DNA of 64,000 bases from Paraglaciecola sp. T6c. GTDB lineage: Bacteria > Pseudomonadota > Gammaproteobacteria > Enterobacterales > Alteromonadaceae. Below, piece after piece: positions 37,880-46,183 of this stretch (within the stretch, counting starts at the first letter, position 1; every line of letters starts with the position of its first letter). The translations under genes and the position numbers were made by a program. The notes under the pieces were generated by a model. That model was not told the DNA's origin and ran no database searches. It saw nothing but the letters and a program-made list of their open reading frames with translations. The stretch covers positions 2,480,001 through 2,544,000 of the forward strand of contig NC_008228.1 of the NCBI RefSeq assembly GCF_000014225.1. Reading direction: 5' to 3'.

Positions 37880-37890
37880 CTATGCGACTC

Positions 37891-39330
37891 CTACGCTGGT
37901 TGAACTTCGGCGTCTGAACGAGCAGTCTCGTCTTCAGACTTAGAACGGATGGTCATGTAGCAGTTGTAAGCCATAATCAGCATACCAACGACAACAAAGA
38001 CACCGCCTAGGAAGCGTACAAAGTAGAAAGGTTTAGACGCTTCAAGCGCTTCAACAAAGCTATAGGTAAGTGTGCCATCAGCATTCACCGCGCGCCACAT
38101 TAGACCTTGTAGAACACCTGACATCCACATCGCTACTATGTATAACACCACGCCAATTGTCGCTAACCAGAAGTGAACGTTGATAAGGTAGATGCTGTGC
38201 ATTTTGGGTTTATTAAATAGCACAGGAATAAGGTGGTAAATAGAGCCGATAGACACCATCGCTACCCAACCTAATGCACCTGAGTGAACATGTCCTATAG
38301 TCCAGTCAGTATAGTGAGACAGTGCATTAACCGTTTTGATTGCCATCATCGGGCCTTCAAACGTAGACATCCCGTAGAATGACAATGAAACCACTAAGAA
38401 GCGCAAAATGGGATCGGTGCGCAGTTTATGCCAAGCGCCTGATAGGGTCATAATACCGTTTATCATGCCGCCCCATGAAGGAACGAACAGGATGATGGAC
38501 ATCACCATACCGACAGATTGGGTCCAATCTGGCAAGGCAGTGTAATGAAGGTGATGAGGACCAGCCCAAATGTAAAGTGAAATCAAAGCCCAGAAGTGAA
38601 CAACTGACAAACGGTAAGAGTACACCGGACGTCCAGCTTGCTTCGGTACGAAGTAGTACATCATCCCTAAGAAACCGGCTGTTAAGAAGAAACCAACAGC
38701 GTTGTGTCCATACCACCACTGCATGATGGCATCTACCGCACCAGCATACATTGAATAAGATTTAAACAACGAAACGGGCACGGCCATACTGTTACCAATG
38801 TGAAGTACAAGCACGGTAAGGATAAATGCACCGAAGAACCAGTTGGCTACATATATATGAGAAACCTTGCGGATAATCATCGTTCCGAAAAAGTTAATCA
38901 TGTATGCGGACCACACTAAGGCGATGAGGATATCGATAGGCCACTCTAATTCAGCGTATTCTTTGGTTGAGGTCAAACCCATAGGTAAGGTGACTACCGC
39001 CGAAAGAATAACCGCTTGCCATCCCCAAAAAGTGAATGCTGCGAGCTTGTCACTGAATATACGTACCTGAGAGGTACGTTGAACCACATAAAATGAGGTT
39101 GCCATCAATGCACACCCACCAAACGCGAAAATAACCGCATTGGTGTGTAAAGGCCTTAAACGTGAAAACGTTAACCATGGTGTGTCAAAATTAAGGGCTG
39201 GCCAATATAACTGGGCCGCAATAAACACGCCTAACGACATGCCAATAATGCCCCAGACGACCGTCATAACTGCAAACTGACGAACAACTTTGTAGTTGTA
39301 GTCAGGGTGTACTTGAATCGCTTCACTCAT
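37891..39330 (-). CDS. ccoN: cbb3 oxidase catalytic subunit I
   Basis: 479 residues, about twelve transmembrane helices, with the histidine motifs of haem-copper oxidase subunit I ([52 protein letters not shown]). It reduces oxygen with high affinity and pumps protons. It opens the ccoNOQP operon and is preceded by a perfect FNR box at 39537-39550, consistent with induction at low oxygen. Confidence 0.97.
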   Translation of the reverse strand: MSEAIQVHPDYNYKVVRQFAVMTVVWGIIGMSLGVFIAAQLYWPALNFDTPWLTFSRLRPLHTNAVIFAFGGCALMATSFYVVQRTSQVRIFSDKLAAFTFWGWQAVILSAVVTLPMGLTSTKEYAELEWPIDILIALVWSAYMINFFGTMIIRKVSHIYVANWFFGAFILTVLVLHIGNSMAVPVSLFKSYSMYAGAVDAIMQWWYGHNAVGFFLTAGFLGMMYYFVPKQAGRPVYSYRLSVVHFWALISLYIWAGPHHLHYTALPDWTQSVGMVMSIILFVPSWGGMINGIMTLSGAWHKLRTDPILRFLVVSLSFYGMSTFEGPMMAIKTVNALSHYTDWTIGHVHSGALGWVAMVSIGSIYHLIPVLFNKPKMHSIYLINVHFWLATIGVVLYIVAMWMSGVLQGLMWRAVNADGTLTYSFVEALEASKPFYFVRFLGGVFVVVGMLIMAYNCYMTIRSKSEDETARSDAEVQPA

Positions 39331-39507
39331 TTTAATGAATCTTCCACTTCAATAAGGATGTATGTGTGTCTCGTGTGTGTCTCAAAGCATGTTCGTTTTG
39401 TGTATAAGTACATCATTTAAGGTAAGCAATACCCATACACAAAATTAGCATACTAAAAACCCGCGTATAATAATCAAAATGAGCCCAAAAAGATAGGCTC
39501 AAACACA

Positions 39508-39550
39508 CTTGTAAGCCGTGTTTCTATATTGCAAACTTGATACAAATCAA
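39508..39550 (-). promoter_or_regulatory. FNR-dependent promoter of ccoNOQP
   Basis: A perfect FNR box TTGAT-ACAA-ATCAA (39537-39550) is followed on the minus strand by a -10-like TACAAG (39513-39508). The box centre would sit at about -42, the class II activation position. The leader would be about 170 bases and begins with a hairpin (39481-39500, GAGCC/GGCTC arms). Confidence 0.8.
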
Positions 39551-39569
39551 GTTATTAAAATAGCAGCTC

Positions 39570-40031
39570 GTGAATCGTATGATTATCACTCGTTTTTGGC
39601 CATTTGCATTAATTTTACTCATCATTTGTATTGTTTACGTTAATTCAGTCGTTAATGTGAGTGCGCAAAAGGGAGCTCAGTGTCAGTTAAGCGGCACAAA
39701 CAAGTGCAAAGTAGATCTAAATGGCGTTCAATTTTCTGGGCGTTTTTTACAAAATGCTGAAGTTGAAGAAGAACTGAGCATAGAATTGGTCTACCCAAGT
39801 CAATACGATTTACAGCAGAGTTACGTGCAAGGTGTGAATATGTATATGGGGCAGACTGCATTATTGAATACCAGAGTCGCGACCGTAGACAATAAAACCG
39901 TCTCAGAAAATTTGTTGTTTCTAGGGGCATGCAGTGAACGAGATATGCGCTGGCAACTAGTGTTACTTTTTGTCAATCCAGCCACAGAGGATGAGAAACG
40001 AGTGTTCTTTAACTTTGAAACACATTATTGA
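39570..40031 (+). CDS. Hypothetical secreted or membrane-anchored protein
   Basis: 153 residues, GTG start, with an N-terminal hydrophobic segment (FWPFALILLIICIVYVNSVV) that could be a signal peptide or anchor and a periplasmic domain with three cysteines (QCQLSG, NKCKVD, GACSER). I do not recognise the family. No clear ribosome-binding site is visible and the ATG at 39579 is an alternative start. It is divergent from ccoN, and the ccoN FNR box lies just 20 bases upstream, so low oxygen may repress it. Confidence 0.6.
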   Translation: MNRMIITRFWPFALILLIICIVYVNSVVNVSAQKGAQCQLSGTNKCKVDLNGVQFSGRFLQNAEVEEELSIELVYPSQYDLQQSYVQGVNMYMGQTALLNTRVATVDNKTVSENLLFLGACSERDMRWQLVLLFVNPATEDEKRVFFNFETHY

Positions 40032-40135
40032 GTGGCTATTGATAATGTCGAAGGTTAGTCATTGGGCGGTTCAAGCACGATGATAATGTTAAGTGTAAAG
40101 TAAGCAACCGAGAACTCGTTGTACACGTCAGACTC

Positions 40136-40170
40136 AAAAAAAATGCCTAGACAGGGGCTGACTAGGCATT
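40136..40170 (-). terminator. Rho-independent terminator after the bacterioferritin pair
   Basis: Perfect nine-pair stem (40170-40162 with 40150-40142, ATGCCTAG core) with an eleven-base loop, followed on the minus strand by a run of T (A-run 40136-40143 on the plus strand). Confidence 0.85.
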
Positions 40171-40198
40171 GATGACAGAAATAATTTGCTGCTGTAGT

Positions 40199-40666
40199 TT
40201 ACATCTGAGACTGCAAGTAATTAGACAGACCAATACGTTTAATTAAACCAAGTTGTTGCTCTAGCCAATGGGCATGATCCATTTCCGTGTCATCGAGTAA
40301 AACCATTAACATGTCCCGAGTGACATAATCTTGTTCAGTTTCTGCCAGAGCGATGACTTCTTTTAGTTTGTCACCCACTGCATATTCTACGCGCAAATCA
40401 CTTTCCAGCATCGAAGGAACATCAGTACCAATCACCAAACCGTCACGATCAACCATGTTCGGCGTGCCTTCAAGAAACAACATACGCTCTATCAACTTAG
40501 TTGCATGACCTTTTTCATCATCAAACTCATGATTGATACGTTCATATAATTTGTTTAAGCCCCAGTCTAAGTACATTTGTGAATGTACAAAGTACTGATC
40601 CATCGCAGCTAATTCGTAAGCGAGTAGGGCATTAAGGCCTGAAATAACGTTACTTTTACCTTTCAT
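40199..40666 (-). CDS. bfrB: Bacterioferritin subunit with ferroxidase centre but no haem ligand
   Basis: 155 residues of the bacterioferritin family. Against E. coli Bfr the ferroxidase ligands are kept (E18 in AYELAAMDQY, Glu51 and His54 in DDEKGHAT, Glu127 and His130 in TEMDHAHW), while the haem ligand Met52 is Lys. It should oxidise and store Fe(II) but not bind haem itself. The start overlaps the stop of the upstream bfr gene by one base, so the subunits are made together and probably form mixed shells. Confidence 0.9.
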   Translation of the reverse strand: MKGKSNVISGLNALLAYELAAMDQYFVHSQMYLDWGLNKLYERINHEFDDEKGHATKLIERMLFLEGTPNMVDRDGLVIGTDVPSMLESDLRVEYAVGDKLKEVIALAETEQDYVTRDMLMVLLDDTEMDHAHWLEQQLGLIKRIGLSNYLQSQM

Positions 40667-41145
40667 TAGTCTTCCCCTTCAATCACTTGAGCTTGAAGAT
40701 AGTTTTGCAAGCCCATGTGTTGTATTTGATATTCTTGCGTCTCAATCCAATCTAGATGATCTTCTTCGTACTCTAGAATATCTTCTAATAGTTCGCGCGA
40801 CACATAGTCCTGCTCCTGCTCACATAAACTAATGGCGTCTTTGAGCACAGGGATCTGATGTTTTTGAAACGTTGCATCGCATTGCAACATTTCTTCGGTG
40901 TCTTCACCGATCAACAACTTGCCTAACATTTGCAAGTTGGGTAAGCCTTGTAAGAATAATACGCGCTCGATGATTGCATCCGCTTGTTTCATATCCTTAA
41001 TAGACTTCTTATAGCATTTTTTATCTAGCGCATTTAAGCCCCAGTTTTTATACATTCGAGCATGCAGAAAATACTGGTTAATTGACGTAAGCTCGCCAGT
41101 TAACACATCGTTTAATGCAGAAACAACTTTTTTGCTGCGCAACAT
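40666..41145 (-). CDS. bfrA: Bacterioferritin subunit with haem ligand but degenerate ferroxidase centre
   Basis: 159 residues from ATG 41145 (MLRSKKVV), preferred because AGGTG precedes it and relatives start there. It keeps the haem-binding Met52 (DMKQAD), but Glu51 is Asp and His54 is Gln, so the di-iron site is impaired; E18, Glu127 and His130 remain. It should hold haem and supply electrons for iron release in a heteropolymer with the subunit encoded directly downstream. Confidence 0.9.
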   Translation of the reverse strand: MLRSKKVVSALNDVLTGELTSINQYFLHARMYKNWGLNALDKKCYKKSIKDMKQADAIIERVLFLQGLPNLQMLGKLLIGEDTEEMLQCDATFQKHQIPVLKDAISLCEQEQDYVSRELLEDILEYEEDHLDWIETQEYQIQHMGLQNYLQAQVIEGED

Positions 41146-41486
41146 AATTTCACCTATTGAATCGTGTGATAAGGTGCAAAGCAGCCCTATCTGTAACCGA
41201 ATGCGCGGAGTATAGAATACTATTGCGAGCAAATCAAAAAAAACCTTTTATTTCATATAGATAGATAATAGAAATGAGAATAATTGATGATTGTATCTTG
41301 ATTCTTAACCGCGCAGAAAACGTGGCTAAAATGATACAGTCGACACTCCGTTCAGTGTCGTTAATCAGCAAGTATAATAGCAGTGGTGTCGTAAGACAGC
41401 ATAGTCGGGAATAAAATCACACAACGCCATATTTACTTGCCTTAATGAGTAACTTGCTGATGAGTGCAGAAATTTAAATTAAATGT
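41146..41486. other. Intergenic region upstream of the bacterioferritin and SigX-module genes
   Basis: It holds the divergent promoters. A sequence at 41264-41282 starting GATAAT matches the 19-base Fur consensus at about 12 positions and could bind Fur. A seven-pair hairpin lies at 41341-41360, and ten-base inverted repeats (ATCAGCAAGT 41364-41373, ACTTGCTGAT 41452-41461) bracket 78 bases. No small gene is convincing. Confidence 0.35.
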
Positions 41487-41516
41487 GTGACTTTTTAGCG
41501 TCGCACTTCGTCCAAT
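41487..41516 (+). promoter_or_regulatory. Candidate SigX-type ECF promoter of the cfrX-cmpX-sigX operon
   Basis: GTGACTTTTT (41487-41496) and CGTCCAAT (41509-41516) are separated so that GTGAC and CGTC are 17 bases apart, as in two further copies at 43369 and 43713. CGTC at -10 is typical of ECF sigma factors. It precedes the operon that encodes the sigma factor, implying autoregulation. Confidence 0.65.
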
Positions 41517-41618
41517 ATATAATACATCGCCTCTAGCGCTTATCTGGAAAGTGTTACACGTTCCTAGTTGGGATCTGTTCGGGTGATAAAGTGTACATCT
41601 GCACGTAGGAGAAAATAC

Positions 41619-41852
41619 ATGAGTGATGATGAATATAAAGCACTTGAGCGTCAGCTTGCTAAAGGTGCATTGACCAATCAAGTGCTTCCAGAGCCTGAGG
41701 CCATGGCAGCGAAAGTGGTGAAGCACGATAAATCAAAAGAACTCGTGCGCTTAGGCGTGCATGGTGTTTTCTCTATGTTGTTAACGCTCTTTGCCCCACT
41801 GATGATGAGCCACAGTAAAAAACTATTAAAGAAAAAGGTTAAACCTCAATGA
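41619..41852 (+). CDS. Small protein of the SigX module, CfrX-like
   Basis: 77 residues from ATG 41619 (MSDDEYKALERQLAKGAL), chosen because TAGGAGA stands before it; the longer frame from 41568 lacks a site. A polar N-terminus is followed by one hydrophobic segment (VRLGVHGVFSMLLTLFAPLMM) and a Lys-rich tail. By position it matches CfrX of Pseudomonas (the gene before cmpX-sigX-oprF), a small protein of unknown role. Its stop overlaps the channel gene by four bases (ATGA). Confidence 0.65.
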   Translation: MSDDEYKALERQLAKGALTNQVLPEPEAMAAKVVKHDKSKELVRLGVHGVFSMLLTLFAPLMMSHSKKLLKKKVKPQ

Positions 41853-42679
41853 AAGAGAATATTAGTATTTGGTTTGAAGCGGTGTCGGGCTCCCTTGCAG
41901 CGCTGCTAGAAGAAATCGCCGCATTCATCCCTTCGTTATTTGCAGCACTCGTCATTCTGCTTGTGGGCTATTTTATATCACGGGTTTTGCGCTTCGCAGT
42001 CTTTGCAGTATTGAATAAAGTGGGCCTAGACAAATTAGCGAAGGCCACTGGTATAGATCAGCAGTTGACCAAGTTTGGTAAAGACGTGTCTGTATCTAGC
42101 ACACTCGCCATGTTGGTATTTTGGATTACTTTTTTGGTCTTTATCGTAACCGCCGCAGATTCATTAGGCTTATCACAATTGGGCGAAACGATGGATCAGT
42201 TCCTACGTTTTATTCCTAAAATCATTGCTGCCACGTTAATCCTGCTTTTTGGACTTGCGGCTGCCAACTTAATTAAAAACGCTATTTTCAATGCCGCCAA
42301 AGCCGCAGAGTTTGATTTCGCTCGGCCGTTGTCAAAAGCGGCATATGGATTGGTCGCTATTTTAACCTTGTCTTTGACTATCAATCAGCTTGATATTGAC
42401 ACTGTGATACTGGATACGATCATCGCCATTGCCCTTGCGACGCTAGGGGTTGGTACTGCTATCTCGTTAGGTTTAGGAAGCCGTGAAGCTTCGCAGAACA
42501 TTATTTACTCTTTATATATATCAGACACGGTCAAAGTTGGAGATACCGTCACTACAAAGGACGGTATTAAGGGCAACGTGGTAGAGATTACGGCCGTGGT
42601 CACCATTATTCGTACATCGGACGAAAGCCTAAAAGTAATTGATAACAAAGTGTTTTTGGACGGACTGACCATACATTAA
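41849..42679 (+). CDS. cmpX: Small mechanosensitive channel-like protein, CmpX-like
   Basis: 276 residues with four to five transmembrane segments and repeated conserved-TM-helix motifs (PF05552) around IPSLFAALVILLVGYFISRVL and IPKIIAATLILLFGLAAANLI, ending in an MscS-like domain (ALATLGVGTAISLGLGSREASQNIIYSLYISDTVKVGD). It matches CmpX of Pseudomonas, where it adjoins sigX. It may sense envelope tension and influence SigX activity. It is coupled to the small gene before it, and 23 bases precede sigX. Confidence 0.85.
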   Translation: MKENISIWFEAVSGSLAALLEEIAAFIPSLFAALVILLVGYFISRVLRFAVFAVLNKVGLDKLAKATGIDQQLTKFGKDVSVSSTLAMLVFWITFLVFIVTAADSLGLSQLGETMDQFLRFIPKIIAATLILLFGLAAANLIKNAIFNAAKAAEFDFARPLSKAAYGLVAILTLSLTINQLDIDTVILDTIIAIALATLGVGTAISLGLGSREASQNIIYSLYISDTVKVGDTVTTKDGIKGNVVEITAVVTIIRTSDESLKVIDNKVFLDGLTIH

Positions 42680-42702
42680 GCCTGATGTAGCGGTTAATTA
42701 AT

Positions 42703-43233
42703 GTGCATGACTTAACGGATGTTCAACTAGTAAAACGTACTTTGCAACGCCGCGGCGATGCATCGATGGCCTTTGCTAAGCTGTATGGACGATATCAAGG
42801 GAAAATCGCCGCTTATATTGCAGCGAAGGTTCTGTACAACTCGTCGTTAGTAGACGATGTACTGCAAGACACCTTCATGACTGCATGGCACAAGCTAGAG
42901 CAACTCAAAGAGCATGATAAGTTTTTTCCTTGGGTGGTTACCATCGCGCGTAACACCGCTATGGATGTATTACGTGAAAAAAAGCGCGTAGACGATATCA
43001 GTCATCTGTTAAATCAAGAAGAGTCCGAAACCGAGGAAGAGCTCGACCTTGGAGCAACTGAACAAATGCTCGCAAGCTTGGAGCCCCTAGACCGGGAAAT
43101 AGTGGTCATGAAAGCGATACTAGAGTGCTCATTTGACGAAATAAGCTTGCAGTTAGGTTTAGCGTTAAGTGCCAGTAAGATGCGCTATTATCGCGCACTC
43201 GACAAAGTGAAAAGCGATTTATCCCAGCAGTGA
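42703..43233 (+). CDS. sigX: ECF sigma factor, SigX-like
   Basis: 176 residues of the ECF sigma-70 group: region 2 (AFAKLYGRYQGKIAAYI, VDDVLQDTFMTAWHKL, FPWVVTIARNTAMDVLR) and region 4 (LASLEPLDREIVVMKAI, SFDEISLQLGLALSASKMRYYRALDKVK). The GTG start at 42703 gives the usual N-terminus. There is no anti-sigma gene beside it, which fits SigX of Pseudomonas, where CmpX and membrane state act instead. The same promoter-like motif is found before its operon, before the LapA-domain gene and before the porin. Confidence 0.85.
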   Translation: MHDLTDVQLVKRTLQRRGDASMAFAKLYGRYQGKIAAYIAAKVLYNSSLVDDVLQDTFMTAWHKLEQLKEHDKFFPWVVTIARNTAMDVLREKKRVDDISHLLNQEESETEEELDLGATEQMLASLEPLDREIVVMKAILECSFDEISLQLGLALSASKMRYYRALDKVKSDLSQQ

Positions 43234-43368
43234 CATCTGCCTTCATAAGACCCATCACCATTAAGCAAAGTCATAATATTATGAACATTGATTAATAATT
43301 TTCGCTGTTTATAACTTCCTCCATTAATAACCCCTCTGTTCATAAACCTCTGCATTTACATTGAATTT

Positions 43369-43398
43369 GTGACTTTTTGGTTACAACCAGCGTCTATT
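43369..43398 (+). promoter_or_regulatory. Candidate SigX-type promoter of the LapA-domain gene
   Basis: GTGACTTTTT at 43369-43378 and CGTCTATT at 43391-43398, with 17 bases between GTGAC and CGTC. The element is 95 bases before the gene start counted from CAGCGTCTATT at 43388. Next to the start codon there is also a 7-base-arm hairpin (43437-43443 with 43451-43457). Confidence 0.65.
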
Positions 43399-43482
43399 TC
43401 TCAAAGCAGGTTAACAGCAAGGGTATATAGAAACCTTTGCGCGACGTTAACGCGCAATATTGACTAGCACAGGAGTGATTCA

Positions 43483-43701
43483 GTGAATTTATTCAAAGGC
43501 CATTTTAAACGCAACACTTACATAGTGTTGGTCGTCCTATTTGCCATATTTGTGTTGCAAAATATGCAGTTAGATTATGTATCTTTTCTCTTTTGGGATT
43601 TTGCGATGCCGCGATTACTTTTAATTTTAAGCACGCTGCTTGTCGGCATTATTATAGGGGCCCTCGTTCCATTTAGAAAATTACTGCCCCAGAAAAAATA
43701 A
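43483..43701 (+). CDS. LapA-domain (DUF1049) membrane protein
   Basis: 72 residues with two transmembrane helices and the LapA/DUF1049 pattern (VLVVLFAIFVLQNMQLDYVSFLFWDFAMPRLLLIL...LVGIIIGALVPF). LapA proteins act with LapB in lipopolysaccharide assembly at the inner membrane, but many short relatives have unknown roles. It is a separate gene with its own SigX-type promoter, placed between sigX and the porin where Pseudomonas has no gene. Confidence 0.8.
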   Translation: MNLFKGHFKRNTYIVLVVLFAIFVLQNMQLDYVSFLFWDFAMPRLLLILSTLLVGIIIGALVPFRKLLPQKK

Positions 43702-43712
43702 ACGGCAATTCA

Positions 43713-43741
43713 GTGACTTTTTTGAATAGGCAGCGTCTATT
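43713..43741 (+). promoter_or_regulatory. Candidate SigX-type promoter of the OprF-like porin
   Basis: GTGACTTTTT (43713-43722, six Ts in all) and CGTCTATT (43734-43741), with 16 bases between GTGAC and CGTC. CAGCGTCTATT begins 94 bases before the porin start, almost the same distance as in the previous copy. Confidence 0.65.
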
Positions 43742-43824
43742 CAGCAACTATCTCGCTAATGCAGCCTTAGCTGTGTTGGCGACGTTAAAAAATAAAAATA
43801 TAAACACTTAATGGAGAAATAATA

Positions 43825-44925
43825 ATGAAAAAACACACGCTAGCAGTAGCCATTTCTTGTGCCTTGATTGGCGCAACTGCTCACGCTCAATCATCATCTG
43901 AAAAAGAGATTTGGGGCGGCGTATTTGGTGAGTATTACTCAGTTTATCCTGACAAATTTGAGCCTAACACTGATTATGACAGTGGGTTAGGCTGGGGCGG
44001 CGAAATTGGAGTTAAACTAAATCCAGATTGGGGTTTTCGTTTTGAAGTGGCTAAGTTAGACATAGATGCCGACACAGGTAATGGCAACATAACCGGTGAG
44101 CGTATCGGTGTAGATGCGATGTACTTCATCAATCAGAGCAACTATTACATTTTTGGTGGTCTGAAAAACCAGCGCTTTGACGAAAGCTACCGTATGGCTG
44201 ATCTAGGTTTAGGTGCCCATTGGCAGTTGAACGACAAATGGAAAGTGATCACCGAACTTGCAGGGTACTATGACTTTGGTCAAGGTAACCCTGAGTACAG
44301 CGCCAAACTTGGTTTAGCGTATAGTTTTGGTAAAACCGGTGGTAAGCGAGTCAGTAAAGATTCAGATAACGATGGTGTCATTGACCAACGCGATTTATGC
44401 CCAAATACACCTTATGGAACAAGCGTTGATGTTGATGGTTGCCCGATGACAGCGGTTGATAGCGACAATGATGGTGTAATCGATGCCAAAGATGCGTGTG
44501 CTAACACGCCAATGAACGACAAAGTAGATGACAAAGGTTGCAGTATTTTCACTGAAGAGTCTAAAACAATGTCGCTAAAAATTATGTTCGACAATAATTC
44601 AAGTAAGTTGAAGAATATTGATAGTGCTAGCGTGCAAGAGTTTGTTGATTTTATGCGCCGTTACGGAACAACCAACGCTGTAATAGAAGGTTACGCTTCA
44701 GCGCCAGGCACGGATGCATACAATATGAAATTGTCAGTTGAGCGAGCACAAAATGTTCGTCAATATCTAGTCGCTCAGTACAACATTGCTGGCTCGCGCT
44801 TAGAAGCAGTCGGCTACGGTGAAACGAAATTATTGGACTCGGCCAATACCCGAGAAGCGCATCAGAAAAACCGTCGTATAGAAGCTTATGTCACAGCAAC
44901 GGTCAAGATTGCAGTATCAAAATAA
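43825..44925 (+). CDS. OprF/OmpA family outer-membrane porin
   Basis: 366 residues: signal peptide (MKKHTLAVAISCALIGATAHA), an eight-strand beta-barrel to about residue 170, two calcium-binding thrombospondin type 3-like repeats (DSDNDGVIDQRDLCPNTP and DSDNDGVIDAKDACANTP), and a peptidoglycan-binding OmpA domain (VIEGYASAPGTDAYNMKLSVERAQNVR, VGYGETKLL). It links outer membrane and cell wall. Position downstream of sigX is the same as oprF in Pseudomonas. Confidence 0.93.
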   Translation: MKKHTLAVAISCALIGATAHAQSSSEKEIWGGVFGEYYSVYPDKFEPNTDYDSGLGWGGEIGVKLNPDWGFRFEVAKLDIDADTGNGNITGERIGVDAMYFINQSNYYIFGGLKNQRFDESYRMADLGLGAHWQLNDKWKVITELAGYYDFGQGNPEYSAKLGLAYSFGKTGGKRVSKDSDNDGVIDQRDLCPNTPYGTSVDVDGCPMTAVDSDNDGVIDAKDACANTPMNDKVDDKGCSIFTEESKTMSLKIMFDNNSSKLKNIDSASVQEFVDFMRRYGTTNAVIEGYASAPGTDAYNMKLSVERAQNVRQYLVAQYNIAGSRLEAVGYGETKLLDSANTREAHQKNRRIEAYVTATVKIAVSK

Positions 44926-45002
44926 AACACGTTTGTCTTTTGCTGTGCACTGCATTAACTAATTAGCACTGTAAAAGCAGTCGTGATATGGATATTTATG
45001 CT

Positions 45003-45031
45003 AAAGGCACTCTAATGAGTGCCTTTTTTAT
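45003..45031 (+). terminator. Rho-independent terminator of the porin gene
   Basis: Perfect ten-pair stem (45003-45012 with 45017-45026, AAAGGCACTC/GAGTGCCTTT), four-base loop TAAT, followed by Ts. Confidence 0.9.
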
Positions 45032-45103
45032 GACATACTATTTGCAGAATAAGCATTAACATTGCGAACTGTATAAAACGATAACTCTACACAGGTATTT
45101 ATT

Positions 45104-46099
45104 GTGCAAATCTTTTTAACCTATTCATTTTCCTGCGCTTTAGCGTTAATTCCATGCATAAGCACGGCGCAGCAGCTTGCTTCTGGTGAAAAATCGTTGG
45201 AGCAATGTATGCTCAAACAAATGGAATTATCTGCCGATGAAATAACGCTCGGGGAGATACGAGCACTCTGCTCACAAGACAGCGCCAACCGTGTGCAGAA
45301 ACGAGATCGCCTCGAACATAGAGCGTCACTCAATCCATTTGCGCTCTTACCTCACAAACCGAATTACTTATTACCCGTTACTTTTGCCAATATCAGCAAG
45401 CGGCCCTACGAGGGAGATCCTAAAGCTGAAAAATACCAAGACACAGAAGCAAAATTTCAAATCTCTTTGAAATATTTAGCGGTTGAAGATTTAATGTGGG
45501 ATGGACTTGATGTACAAGTTGCCTTTACGGTCGCTAGCTATTGGCAAGCTTACAATGGGGAGATATCGGCACCATTTCGAGAAACAAATTACGAGCCTGA
45601 AATTATTTTTAACTATAGCCGTCCATGGAGTTTGCTCGGGTTACCGATAGAGCAAACTTTCGTATCGCTAAACCATCAATCTAATGGTCAAACAGGCGAG
45701 TTATCCAGAAGTTGGAATCGTATTATTGGTGGTGTTGTTTTTGCGCAGAATGCGAATGTCACTTGGGGTTTACGAACATGGTGGCGAATACCAGAAGAAG
45801 ATAAGCAGTCTTTTGATGATCCAGACGGAGACGACAACCCGTATATCGAGCGCTACATGGGGTATGGTGAAATTGGCGGAGTATGGAGTATATCTGACAA
45901 TCACACCTTAGAACTCTTGTTGAGAAATAACCTTAGAAGTGATAATCGCGGCGCAGTGCAACTGGGTTGGACCTTTCCAATCACTCGTCATCTCAGAGGG
46001 TATGTGGAGTACTTCAATGGATACGGAGAAAGCTTAATCTATTACAATCAACATACTCAACGCTTGGGTCTTGGGGTTAAACTTACCAACTGGTTATAA
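45104..46099 (+). CDS. pldA: Outer-membrane phospholipase A
   Basis: 331 residues with a signal peptide and the OMPLA beta-barrel. The catalytic triad of E. coli PldA (His142, Ser144, Asn156) corresponds to H191, S193 (NHQSNG) and N205 (SRSWNR), with exact spacing. About 60 extra residues precede the barrel (ending around RASLNPFALLPHKPNYLLPV). It degrades mislocalised phospholipids at the outer leaflet. GTG start with a weak AGGT site; it directly follows the porin terminator. Confidence 0.92.
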   Translation: MQIFLTYSFSCALALIPCISTAQQLASGEKSLEQCMLKQMELSADEITLGEIRALCSQDSANRVQKRDRLEHRASLNPFALLPHKPNYLLPVTFANISKRPYEGDPKAEKYQDTEAKFQISLKYLAVEDLMWDGLDVQVAFTVASYWQAYNGEISAPFRETNYEPEIIFNYSRPWSLLGLPIEQTFVSLNHQSNGQTGELSRSWNRIIGGVVFAQNANVTWGLRTWWRIPEEDKQSFDDPDGDDNPYIERYMGYGEIGGVWSISDNHTLELLLRNNLRSDNRGAVQLGWTFPITRHLRGYVEYFNGYGESLIYYNQHTQRLGLGVKLTNWL

Positions 46100-46183
46100 G
46101 TGAAGTGGGCAAATGGCTCTGCGTGATAAAGTGGGCGGTTAGCTTAAATTCTAAGCATGCTAACGCATTTTGTCCTCACTAGC

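Noticed and set aside
43366-43385. CRP-like site upstream of the LapA-domain gene
   Set aside because: Half-sites TGTGA and TTACA are eight bases apart instead of six, and the left part is explained by the ECF promoter motif.
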